Origin: a virus | Virus record (IMG/VR): IMGVR_UViG_3300014050_001238 | Coordinates: 1-25,020 of that record | DNA: 25,020 bases | Reading direction: 5' to 3' (one strand) | Shown here: positions 5,633 to 11,411 of the stretch, one piece after another | Position numbering within the stretch: the first letter of the stretch is position 1 | How the letters are laid out: every line of letters starts with the position of its first letter | The notes under the pieces: model-generated | The model's database searches: none | Seen by the model: only the letters and a program-made list of their open reading frames with translations | What the model was told of the DNA's origin: nothing | Program-made: the position numbers and the translations under genes

Positions 5633-5926
5633 TTAAGCAGCTTTCAAAACGGTAACATTGGAAGGTTTCTTATTGGCCTTGACAGCTTTGATACCAACTG
5701 GATTTTTGAGAGCAGCGAGCTTTGCTTCCAACTTAGCGATACGAGCGGCCTTCTTGGCAGCACGGTCATAGGCTTTGTTTTCACGAGCAATTTTCTTCGC
5801 TTCTTTAGCACGAGATTTAGCCAAGCGAGCAGCCATCACATCAATGCGGATGGCTTCTTTTAACTCAGCCATCAGAGCACGTTTATCAGTCAAATTCAAT
5901 TCATTCACAATACTAAATGTAGTCAT
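5633..5926 (-). CDS. Lys/Ala-rich basic helical protein, possible nucleic-acid binder
   Basis: 97 residues, very rich in Lys, Ala and Arg from residue 30 on (ARLAKSRAKEAKKIARENKAY; AAKKAARIAKLEAKLAALKN), with a PVGIKAVKANKKPSN tail. The composition resembles histone-H1-like or other nucleoid-binding proteins, or a simple charged helix. First gene after promoter P2, with AAGGAATTATT before the ATG. DNA binding is inference from composition only. Confidence 0.78.
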   Translation of the reverse strand: MTTFSIVNELNLTDKRALMAELKEAIRIDVMAARLAKSRAKEAKKIARENKAYDRAAKKAARIAKLEAKLAALKNPVGIKAVKANKKPSNVTVLKAA

Positions 5927-5962
5927 AATAATTCCTTTTCTTTTATCAACTCAACAAAATCC

Positions 5963-5990
5963 ATTATACACGAACCACGGCAAAAGTCAA
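5963..5990 (-). promoter_or_regulatory. Early sigma70 promoter P2 (repeat family copy 2)
   Basis: TTGACT (5985-5990), 16-nt spacer ending GGTTCGTG, TATAAT (5963-5968). Sequence downstream (TTGTTGAGTTGATAA) is also shared with P4. Drives 5926-5050, ending at the terminator 4999-5019. Leader about 35 nt. Confidence 0.87.
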
Positions 5991-6005
5991 GGGTAGCTGT
6001 TGTTT

Positions 6006-6344
6006 TTAAGCACCACACCAACTGATTGTTCCATAAGACTTTTCTAGCACATTACCACGAGCGAAATTCTTAGCGGGCGCCCTCCAACTGGCGGACTTCA
6101 ATATATCGCCCACCTGAAATTTATCCGACTTCAGCACGATAAAAGAGTGGCTACTACGGGAAGTATCACGCACACCATCGGTACTGTAGCCAATGATGAC
6201 CTTAATAAACTTCGAGCCCTTATCAAATTCAACCACCAACTGGCGGTCAAAGCCACTTTTTGCCCATGAAGCACCACGGCTCATATAACATTCCTTTAGG
6301 TACTCTGCATAAGCCTGTAACGCTGAATCCATATTACTCTGCAT
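6006..6344 (-). CDS. Conserved-type phage protein, 112 residues
   Basis: Contains a KGSKFIKVIIGYSTDGVRDTSRSSHSFIVL core, then KVGDILKSASWRAPAKNFARGNV-like sequence (FQVGDILKSASWRAPAKNFA), a pattern seen in many phage hypothetical proteins that look like small beta barrels. The ATG at 6344 has GGAG five bases upstream; an in-frame GTG two codons earlier is possible. Function unknown. Confidence 0.8.
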   Translation of the reverse strand: MQSNMDSALQAYAEYLKECYMSRGASWAKSGFDRQLVVEFDKGSKFIKVIIGYSTDGVRDTSRSSHSFIVLKSDKFQVGDILKSASWRAPAKNFARGNVLEKSYGTISWCGA

Positions 6345-6477
6345 AATCACTCCAAAATTCTATGGCCTGCTCAGCCATCTCTAATGAACAACCCAGCTTC
6401 TGCGAGATAACATCCGCATTACAGCCAGCCTCTAATAACTCTTGGACTTGATCCAAAAAATGTTTCATTCCACTCAT
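6334..6477 (-). CDS. Small helical, possibly HTH-like protein, 47 residues
   Basis: Starts MSGMKHFLDQVQELLEAG, followed by ADVISQKLGCSLEMAEQAIEF. The second part has the spacing of a helix-turn-helix (two helices around LGCS), so DNA binding is possible. Coupled at both ends: TAATG with the upstream gene and an 11-nt overlap with the downstream one. Confidence 0.68.
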   Translation of the reverse strand: MSGMKHFLDQVQELLEAGCNADVISQKLGCSLEMAEQAIEFWSDYAE

Positions 6478-6764
6478 TAATCACACAAGCTCATTGATGA
6501 GCCCAAAATTAGTTGACGTTTAACCCTATCTACACCAATGATAGTGTCACCATTACTCCAACGCAAAGCACCGTAACCACTCTGAGCTTTGCCCATAAAG
6601 CGGGACTTTTTGAATGCCTCAATGATAGCGGTGCAAACCTCGGAGGTTAACTCACCATCATAGGCGATATCAATAGAGTCCTGCCAGGTGTCCTGATACG
6701 ATTCCATACGATGGGAACCTGGCACCATGGTACGGGTCTTAACTAGAATTTTACCATTAAACAT
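6477..6764 (-). CDS. Hypothetical protein, 95 residues
   Basis: Mixed alpha/beta protein (KILVKTRTMVPGSHRMESY; SEVCTAIIEAFKKSRFMGK; NGDTIIGVDRVKRQLIL). No family recognised. One-base overlap with the upstream gene, TAATG overlap with the next. Part of the P3-driven early operon. Confidence 0.77.
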   Translation of the reverse strand: MFNGKILVKTRTMVPGSHRMESYQDTWQDSIDIAYDGELTSEVCTAIIEAFKKSRFMGKAQSGYGALRWSNGDTIIGVDRVKRQLILGSSMSLCD

Positions 6765-6997
6765 TATAATCCTTTCACAATACCAAAAGCGGGTAAATTA
6801 GCGGTACCGTTCATAAAACCACGACCGCAAGCTTTTTGGTGACCCATGTTAAAAATAGTGTATTTGTTATTCCGAAAAGTAACTTCGGACTTGCGTGGCT
6901 TGGAGGCCTTACAAACTTTCACAGCACCACCTTCATTCAGAAAATTTAGAATGTCCTGTTTCAACTGAATGTCGGCCTGTAATTTTGAGATATTCAT
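6764..6997 (-). CDS. Small hypothetical protein, 77 residues
   Basis: N-terminal helix (ISKLQADIQLKQDILNFL), then a basic beta-rich part (KPRKSEVTFRNNKYTIFNMG) and a Gly-rich end. No recognised family. Start overlaps the stop of the 30-residue membrane ORF (TAATG). Confidence 0.75.
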   Translation of the reverse strand: MNISKLQADIQLKQDILNFLNEGGAVKVCKASKPRKSEVTFRNNKYTIFNMGHQKACGRGFMNGTANLPAFGIVKGL

Positions 6998-7089
6998 TAA
7001 GCTATCACCAATACAAAGTAAATTACAAGAGAAAACGAGAACAACATGGTACCCGTTAAGAGGAGAGAAATTAAATCTTTATTTGTCAT
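6997..7089 (-). CDS. 30-residue membrane microprotein just downstream of promoter P3
   Basis: Reads MTNKDLISLLLTG then one hydrophobic helix (MLFSFSLVIYFVLVIA) to the stop. The sequence before it is ATGATG, so initiation could also be one codon earlier at 7092. The P3 -10 box (7100-7105) places the transcript start at about 7094-7092, leaving almost no leader and no Shine-Dalgarno, so translation would be leaderless. Its stop couples to the 77-residue gene. Confidence 0.55.
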   Translation of the reverse strand: MTNKDLISLLLTGTMLFSFSLVIYFVLVIA

Positions 7090-7099
7090 CATATAAACC

Positions 7100-7127
7100 A
7101 TTATACACGAACCGAGGCAAATGTCAA
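7100..7127 (-). promoter_or_regulatory. Early sigma70 promoter P3 (repeat family copy 3)
   Basis: Perfect TTGACA (7122-7127), 16-nt spacer ending GGTTCGTG, perfect TATAAT (7100-7105). Start is only a few bases ahead of the microprotein ATG. Drives 7089-6006. Confidence 0.88.
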
Positions 7128-7134
7128 GGCCCCT

Positions 7135-7169
7135 GCTAAGCTACTGATTTTATTGAGGATAATAGTTGA
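7135..7169. repeat. 35-bp repeat, copy A, upstream of P3
   Basis: Matches 7513-7547 with only two mismatches (GCTAAGCTACTGATT, two variable bases, then ATTGAGGATAATAGTTGA) at the same distance from the promoter -35 box. Read on the minus strand it ends in codons ...TCA GTA GCT TAG, like a gene 3' end, with an in-frame stop shortly upstream and no start. I read it as a fossil gene tail copied together with the promoter. Confidence 0.75.
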
Positions 7170-7208
7170 GTAATTTGGTCGACTATTGAAAATGTTCAAA
7201 ATTTGAAC

Positions 7209-7234
7209 AAAAAAAGAACCCACCTAGGTGGGTT
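7209..7234 (-). terminator. Strong intrinsic terminator
   Basis: The perfect palindrome AACCCACCTAGGTGGGTT (7217-7234) is followed on the minus strand by C and seven T residues. It ends the transcript started at P4 and insulates P3. Confidence 0.88.
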
Positions 7235-7471
7235 TAAAATGAAAGAGAGAAATATATGAAAAAATATTTCAGGAGGGATAATTGAAAGTGCCAAACAGTT
7301 TCTATATCTTTTTTCACACCACTATCATTCTTGAATCACACACAATGGCCGTTGGTGCAATCTCAATCCGATACTATGACCGCTGCAGCAGCTTTAGATG
7401 GCGAGGCTTATTAAGGCAAATATAGTCTTTTCAGTCAAATTCCCTTCTGAAATACTCTTATCAACTCAACA
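7209..7471 (-). ncRNA. Candidate small RNA from promoter P4 to a strong terminator
   Basis: A consensus promoter at 7478-7505 and a strong terminator at 7209-7234 bound about 260 nt in which I find no credible gene on the minus strand; the best reading is a 14-codon TTG-start frame behind AAGGGAAT. The RNA would contain CCCUCCU (7272-7278), which is the anti-Shine-Dalgarno-like sequence, followed by a U-rich stretch before the terminator, and a possible CCAUUGU/AUAGUGG hairpin in the middle. This layout fits a regulatory RNA that pairs with ribosome sites, or a leader of a lost gene. No known RNA family recognised. Confidence 0.5.
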
Positions 7472-7477
7472 TAAACC

Positions 7478-7505
7478 ATTATACACGAACCAGTATGGAT
7501 GTCAA
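7478..7505 (-). promoter_or_regulatory. Early sigma70 promoter P4 (repeat family copy 4)
   Basis: TTGACA (7500-7505), 16-nt spacer ending GGTTCGTG, TATAAT (7478-7483). Downstream bases GGTTTATGTTGAGTTGATAA resemble those of P2. The transcript would end at 7209 without a clear gene. Confidence 0.88.
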
Positions 7506-7512
7506 GGGGGTA

Positions 7513-7547
7513 GCTAAGCTACTGATTCCATTGAGGATAATAGTTGA
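7513..7547. repeat. 35-bp repeat, copy B, upstream of P4
   Basis: Second copy of the repeat at 7135-7169, 378 bp away, with the two central bases changed. It lies 7 bp beyond the P4 -35 box as copy A does for P3, so promoter and repeat were duplicated as one module. In the shared frame it reads ...LLSSMESVA-stop versus ...LLSSIKSVA-stop for copy A. Confidence 0.75.
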
Positions 7548-7560
7548 CCGGAATGGTCAG

Positions 7561-7857
7561 TTATAGACGGAAACCATCATCATCTTCATTATCTATTGGA
7601 ATTTCTACTATCCAATCATCTTCGGGAAGTGTTTGAATACCTGCGTGGCGTTTCTCAGTTACTCTCGCAATAACCTTAGTGGTCGCAATGCCTTCGGGTG
7701 TTCTGCGATACTCTCTGGATTTCTCTGCAAGCTTCTGTTTAGTTTCGGGGGATTTAGTTTGACCAGTATTGGCACAGGAAATCGAACAGAAATTCCCTCG
7801 CCCTCTGTGTAGTTTTTTACATTGGGGACATTGTTTCTCTTTATATACGCCTGGCAT
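7561..7857 (-). CDS. Zinc-finger protein with NUMOD3-like segment
   Basis: 98 residues. Cys10, Cys13, Cys24 and Cys28 form a C-x2-C...C-x3-C knuckle (CPQC...FCSISC). The following SPETKQKLAEKSREYRRTPEG resembles NUMOD3-type DNA-binding helices found in homing nucleases. The C-terminus is acidic (IDNEDDDGFRL). No nuclease domain is present, so it may be a DNA-binding accessory or remnant of a homing element; the HNH gene lies directly upstream. No clear Shine-Dalgarno precedes the ATG at 7857. Confidence 0.75.
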   Translation of the reverse strand: MPGVYKEKQCPQCKKLHRGRGNFCSISCANTGQTKSPETKQKLAEKSREYRRTPEGIATTKVIARVTEKRHAGIQTLPEDDWIVEIPIDNEDDDGFRL

Positions 7858-7880
7858 GGTGGATATCTATGTTGGTTCTC

Positions 7881-7920
7881 TACCACTTTTTGCTACTTTT
7901 TACCACTATTTACTACTATA
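7881..7920. repeat. Four degenerate tandem decamers at the end of the HNH gene
   Basis: TACCACTTTT, TGCTACTTTT, TACCACTATT and TACTACTATA follow each other exactly, spanning the HNH stop codon at 7893. Probably replication slippage, possibly at the border of the inserted nuclease gene. Confidence 0.6.
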
Positions 7921-8723
7921 ATTTTACCTTCTTTTGTTACTCTATGAAGCTTTGATTGTTTAAATTCTTTTGGTTTTAGTTTAAATTCTTTTGGTTTTGT
8001 TGTAGGTTCACTAGTTATGTTTCTCCAATTGTCTTGAACATATTTTTTAGCCAATCTAATATCTCTTACATAGAATTTTATATGTTCAATAAAATCATAT
8101 TGGTTAATTATGTCCATCCCTGCTTTATTCATTCTACTACAATAGGCATTCCATGCACGAAATATATCATCTAGTTGCCACGACTCAAAAGTTCTTAGTA
8201 TTTCAATTTTTTTACTAAATTCTTCTTCATTTTTTTTAGGTTCTTTGAGTTTTTTAAGTTCAATGAGTTTTTGTTTTTCTTCTAAAATACTTTTATTTGC
8301 AATGTGCCACCCTAAAGACCAATCTATCATAGACCCCTTTTCTAAATTACACTCATTACACAATATTTGAAGGTTATTCATATCATCAATTAATGCAGGA
8401 TAATGTCTGATTGGTTTTATATGGTCTACTCTTAAATTTTCTTCTGACCCGCATACTGGACATAAATGAGCATGGGTCTTATATACTTGTTCTTTAATCA
8501 ATTTCCACCGTTTTGAATTATAAAATCGGTGTAGCCGCTCTTCAAATTCTTTATTGGAATAATCATTATTTAAAATAGTGGGTTGTTTAAGTTTTCTTTG
8601 TTTACGGACAATTCCATCTTTTTTACTAGTATCAATAGTGCCTCCACGAGAGAGGAATTCATCTACCGTTTCAAAAGAATCAATATTTTTAAATTTTTTA
8701 TAATACATATTTTTTCTACTCAT
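7893..8723 (-). CDS. HNH homing-type endonuclease
   Basis: 276 residues. The HNH core spans about residues 67-130: FYNSKRWKLIKEQV, zinc ligands Cys88/Cys91 and Cys122/Cys125, catalytic DH at 100-101 and Asn117. This is the zinc-bound HNH fold that nicks or cuts DNA. The C-terminal half is Lys-rich and helical (WQLDDIFRAWNAYCSRMNK), likely DNA-contacting. A tandem 21-nt duplication (7958-7977 and 7979-7998) encodes a repeated KPKEFK heptad near the end. It is more AT-rich than its neighbours, as for a mobile gene. It starts 1 nt from the phosphoesterase stop. Confidence 0.9.
   Translation of the reverse strand: MSRKNMYYKKFKNIDSFETVDEFLSRGGTIDTSKKDGIVRKQRKLKQPTILNNDYSNKEFEERLHRFYNSKRWKLIKEQVYKTHAHLCPVCGSEENLRVDHIKPIRHYPALIDDMNNLQILCNECNLEKGSMIDWSLGWHIANKSILEEKQKLIELKKLKEPKKNEEEFSKKIEILRTFESWQLDDIFRAWNAYCSRMNKAGMDIINQYDFIEHIKFYVRDIRLAKKYVQDNWRNITSEPTTKPKEFKLKPKEFKQSKLHRVTKEGKIIVVNSGKK
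7958..7998. repeat. 21-bp tandem duplication inside the HNH gene
   Basis: GTTTAAATTCTTTTGGTTTT occurs twice with one base between, keeping frame and duplicating seven residues (KPKEFK-L/Q). Recent slippage is the simplest reading. Confidence 0.75.
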
Positions 8724-8724
8724 A

Positions 8725-9543
8725 TTAATACTCCGTCTTTCGGACAGTTTTTAGCCACTCTTGCTGTTTCTCATGGGTGGTTACTTCATTCTCATCCTTT
8801 TCCTTTGTCCAATGTATTATTTTCCATATACCTTCGTGGGTTTCTACTAATGCGGTACAGGATTCTACCCAATCGCCATCGTTCATATACAGTATACCAT
8901 TGAGTTCTTTTATCTCGGCATGGTGGATATGCCCACAAATGACACCATCATATCCTTTCTTTTTACAATACTCGGAAATATTCTTTTCAAACCCTAGTAG
9001 GAAATCAGAGGCTTTCTTTACTTTATACTTTAGAAAGCGAGAGAGCGACCAATAGCCCAGCCCAAATTTACGGCGGAAGGCATTAAAGGTAGAATTCCAA
9101 TTGAGCACCATATCATATAACTTATCACCAAGGAAAGTCAACCATGGTGCAAGTTTGGAGATACCATCAAATAAATCTCCATGTGTAACCAGTAATCGTT
9201 TACCATTGGCATCTATGTGCTCGGTCTGGTTGCATATCTGTATGGCACCGAAGCTTAGGCCATAGGGTATCATTGGTCGTAAAAATTCATCGTGGTTACC
9301 TGCAACATACACTACTCTGGTGCCTCGCTTGGCATGGCCTAGGATTCTTCGCACTACATTAGAATGAGATTGTTTCCAGCGCCACTTGTTTTGTTGTATC
9401 TTCCATGCATCAATAATATCACCCACAAGGTATAGAGTATCGCAAGTATTATGTTTGAGAAAGTTATTCAGTTTCTCGGCTTGGCAATCACGGGTGCCAA
9501 GGTGAACATCGGAAATGAAAATACTACGATAGGTGTTCATCAT
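8725..9543 (-). CDS. Metallophosphoesterase, LpxH-like (UDP-2,3-diacylglucosamine pyrophosphatase family)
   Basis: 272 residues with the full calcineurin-like metal set: DVHLG (Asp12, His14), GDIIDAW (Asp42), GNHDE (Asn83, His84, Asp85), THGD (His121) and GHIHHAE (His204, His206). The closest named family is COG2908, whose members cleave UDP-diacylglucosamine in lipid A synthesis; LpxH enzymes in that family work at the inner membrane. GNHD in place of GNRD suggests a related but perhaps different substrate. A phage copy might change the host outer membrane, or hydrolyse a signalling nucleotide; both are inference. Two adjacent ATGs exist (9543, 9540); the ribosome site is weak. Confidence 0.87.
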   Translation of the reverse strand: MMNTYRSIFISDVHLGTRDCQAEKLNNFLKHNTCDTLYLVGDIIDAWKIQQNKWRWKQSHSNVVRRILGHAKRGTRVVYVAGNHDEFLRPMIPYGLSFGAIQICNQTEHIDANGKRLLVTHGDLFDGISKLAPWLTFLGDKLYDMVLNWNSTFNAFRRKFGLGYWSLSRFLKYKVKKASDFLLGFEKNISEYCKKKGYDGVICGHIHHAEIKELNGILYMNDGDWVESCTALVETHEGIWKIIHWTKEKDENEVTTHEKQQEWLKTVRKTEY

Positions 9544-9706
9544 GGGCTATAATCCATTGTAGTGCATCGGTTAAACTTTTATATATGGGTGATTTGGGAT
9601 TGTTTTGGTTTGTATACCATTGATAGACCATTGCTTCTTCTATTTGCCATGCATTGGTCTCTTTATTCCATTGTGCCGTGCGTTCAACTGTTTTTTCTAG
9701 TATCAT
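9524..9706 (-). CDS. Small hypothetical protein, 60 residues
   Basis: Trp-rich, apparently soluble (AQWNKETNAWQIEEAMVYQWY; TDALQWIIAHDEH). It overlaps the phosphoesterase start by 20 nt and its upstream neighbour by 23 nt, so it belongs to the same operon. Function unknown. Confidence 0.72.
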   Translation of the reverse strand: MILEKTVERTAQWNKETNAWQIEEAMVYQWYTNQNNPKSPIYKSLTDALQWIIAHDEHLS

Positions 9707-9911
9707 TGATATGAAAATTCATCTCTCGCTCATTGACCACTACACGATTGGAGATGTCGGTCAAGCGTTTATTCAGGCGGACTATTTTAATGAAGCAGAG
9801 TATGAGTAGTGCCACCACAATGGTGAATGAAGCACCCCAGCCTACGATTAGGCCGTATGTCCAGTACCATAGGGTATCAATTGCATTATTCAGTAGGGTT
9901 AGTGGGTTCAT
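9684..9911 (-). CDS. Single-span membrane protein, 75 residues
   Basis: One or two hydrophobic segments (about residues 13-43, YGLIVGWGASFTIVVALLIL) followed by a charged cytoplasmic tail (VRLNKRLTDISNRVVVNERE). Such a layout is seen in phage membrane proteins of unknown role. Overlaps neighbours at both ends. Confidence 0.75.
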   Translation of the reverse strand: MNPLTLLNNAIDTLWYWTYGLIVGWGASFTIVVALLILCFIKIVRLNKRLTDISNRVVVNEREMNFHINDTRKNS

Positions 9912-10071
9912 CAGGCACCTGTGGTACGGGAGGTTTTCTTATTGTTTCATTGATAATATCGGTGATAGACTTATTGGTCTTTCTAAACTGTGGTTGTGAG
10001 TAAGTCTTTGGATTCATCCAATCGGGCAATGGTTCAATGTCATCGGGTTCACCCCAAAAGTTATTGTTCAT
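9886..10071 (-). CDS. Small proline-rich hypothetical protein, 61 residues
   Basis: Low-complexity polar protein, N-terminus MNNNFWGEPDDIEPLPDW, C-terminus rich in Pro (RKPPVPQVPDEPTNP). Probably mostly disordered. ATG at 10071 overlaps the upstream stop (ATGA). No family recognised. Confidence 0.7.
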   Translation of the reverse strand: MNNNFWGEPDDIEPLPDWMNPKTYSQPQFRKTNKSITDIINETIRKPPVPQVPDEPTNPTE

Positions 10072-10631
10072 AGTTTTTTAATGAGAATAATCTTCTTATT
10101 CTCTCCTGTTGGCTTCACAAATAGTTCCTTTAGTTCGGTGTTACTGTGCCATTTCATACTGGATGACTTATGCTTAGGTAGGCCTGCGGTCTCGCCTATT
10201 TTTGACCAGTTATCGGCAAGGTACACGGCACCATTCTTACCTGCACCGACAAAGGTGATAATATGGGTCAATTCATCGCCATACTTGGCCTGCCATGCAA
10301 TTGGTGCCTGTCGGCGGAGTTCTTTCAATACTCTGGTGCCAACATTCTGTATGGATTTTATCATACAAAAGCGCCAATTGTTGGCAATGGTATTAAAGAC
10401 TGCCTTGTATTCTTCTTTGGAAAGGGAGAGGTGACGGAGTATATCTTTGGGTGGTGGGTAAACAGAGCTGCCTAACCCTATCATGCCAACTGTTTGACCT
10501 TCATAATTAATCAACCAATCTATACGGCGCCCAACAGAGGCATTGCTTGGCACATAAGAATGGTGGTTCTCAATGATATGCTTAACTATATCCTTCTGGT
10601 CTTGCCTTGTTACTTCAACCAGCTCAATCAT
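10068..10631 (-). CDS. DruA (DUF4338) / Mom-like protein, possible DNA-modification or nucleic-acid enzyme
   Basis: 187 residues. The succession HHSYVPSNASVGRRIDWLI, GQTVGMIGLGSS, IANNWRFCMIKSI, then ELRRQAPIAWQAKYG, ITFVGAGKNGAVYLADNW and IGETAG follows the pattern of the DUF4338 core of DruA from the Druantia defence system: xHHY...GR...I, G.xxG.xGxxx, NNTRF, RRLxxDWxxRYG, ETFV, GTCY.AANW, xGxTxG. That core is thought related to GNAT-like phage Mom enzymes that modify adenine. I infer a DNA-modification-like role, not defence, because it stands alone in a phage early/middle operon. Catalytic residues cannot be assigned from sequence alone. Confidence 0.65.
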   Translation of the reverse strand: MIELVEVTRQDQKDIVKHIIENHHSYVPSNASVGRRIDWLINYEGQTVGMIGLGSSVYPPPKDILRHLSLSKEEYKAVFNTIANNWRFCMIKSIQNVGTRVLKELRRQAPIAWQAKYGDELTHIITFVGAGKNGAVYLADNWSKIGETAGLPKHKSSSMKWHSNTELKELFVKPTGENKKIILIKKL

Positions 10632-10734
10632 TACATTGTTTTGTTACTACTTCAACATGAGCATGGTTACGACCTGCATCAAAGCCAAATGCATAGGCAA
10701 AGCAAAATATTAGTAGGTATACAATCCAGTTCAT
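10624..10734 (-). CDS. 36-residue exported or membrane microprotein
   Basis: MNWIVYLLIFCFAYAFGF is a hydrophobic anchor or signal, followed by DAGRNHAHVEVVTKQCND. Overlaps upstream stop (ATGA) and the next start by 8 nt, supporting translation. Short, so function is open; one terminal Cys. Confidence 0.6.
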   Translation of the reverse strand: MNWIVYLLIFCFAYAFGFDAGRNHAHVEVVTKQCND

Positions 10735-10901
10735 TCTATATTATTCTTTATATCTGTCCAAAGGTTGGGTTCACAAGGTTTTAATTCAGGAAATAGTTCT
10801 AATTGTTCCATTGGTTTTAATCGTTCAGCTGGCACTTCACCGTAGCCTACCGACCTTGACCATTCTTCAGCGGAGTAATAGTAGGATTTATCAATCGTCA
10901 T
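10731..10901 (-). CDS. Small hypothetical protein, 56 residues
   Basis: Begins MTIDKSYYYSAEEWSRSVG and ends EPNLWTDIKNNIE. An upstream in-frame start at 10961 lies deep in the neighbouring gene; the ATG at 10901 has AAGGGCAAAACAAA before it and an 11-nt overlap, so it is preferred. Unknown function. Confidence 0.7.
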   Translation of the reverse strand: MTIDKSYYYSAEEWSRSVGYGEVPAERLKPMEQLELFPELKPCEPNLWTDIKNNIE

Positions 10902-11130
10902 TTTGTTTTGCCCTTTTTTCTTGGATGGTTTCTTCACCCCATATCTTGCGAGGTGAAGCACACATTACACAATTTGGTTGCCCACAATCTAGTGCGTGAT
11001 GCTTGGCGAACATATGTGGATTGTCAACCGGCACACCATGGGACTTTGCTATCTTCACCTGCTTCTGTATTGCGTTTTGATCCTTCAACAACCTTTTACT
11101 ATGCTTAAACTTCGCTTCTTCGTGGCTCAT
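10891..11130 (-). CDS. Conserved Cys-containing small basic protein
   Basis: 79 residues. N-terminal basic helix (KHSKRLLKDQNAIQKQVKIAK), then GVPVDNPHMFAKHHALDCG and NCVMCASPRKIWGE. Cys49, Cys54, Cys57 and nearby His44/45 could bind zinc. A protein with this HKFAKHHALxCGxPxCxMCxNPRK pattern is common in bacteria and phages; its role is not known to me. Confidence 0.8.
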   Translation of the reverse strand: MSHEEAKFKHSKRLLKDQNAIQKQVKIAKSHGVPVDNPHMFAKHHALDCGQPNCVMCASPRKIWGEETIQEKRAKQNDD

Positions 11131-11132
11131 GT

Positions 11133-11411
11133 TTAACCTTTTCTAAATGACTGAACAATAGTTTTAGTAAATGCCATGATACGAGCATTTGCCTTTCTAA
11201 ACTCTGCAACCTCCTGTAATAGTTTATTGTATTCGTTAGTATTCACTACGGTAAAATCATTCTGTGGTGCCATAGCAGCATCTTCATAACCTGGATGGTA
11301 TGGTGCCTCTGCAACCAAATCTTCTTCTAGGCCTGTTGCACTTGAAGGTGTAACACAACTAAGGCCAGGGTCATAGGCCTGTTTTCTATCGTCTGTGGTG
11401 AATGTGGTCAT
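11133..11411 (-). CDS. Hypothetical protein with C-terminal coiled coil, 92 residues
   Basis: The first 50 residues are polar and likely disordered; residues about 57-88 (NEYNKLLQEVAEFRKANARIM) form a heptad-like helix. No family recognised. Start overlaps the stop of the oxygenase gene (ATGA). Confidence 0.72.
   Translation of the reverse strand: MTTFTTDDRKQAYDPGLSCVTPSSATGLEEDLVAEAPYHPGYEDAAMAPQNDFTVVNTNEYNKLLQEVAEFRKANARIMAFTKTIVQSFRKG

Noticed and set aside
7283-7426. Plus-strand frame starting TTG after AGGAGGGATAA
   Set aside because: Good ribosome-site-like sequence, but the peptide is unlike a protein, there is no plus-strand promoter, and the same bases are better read as CCCUCCU in the opposite transcript.
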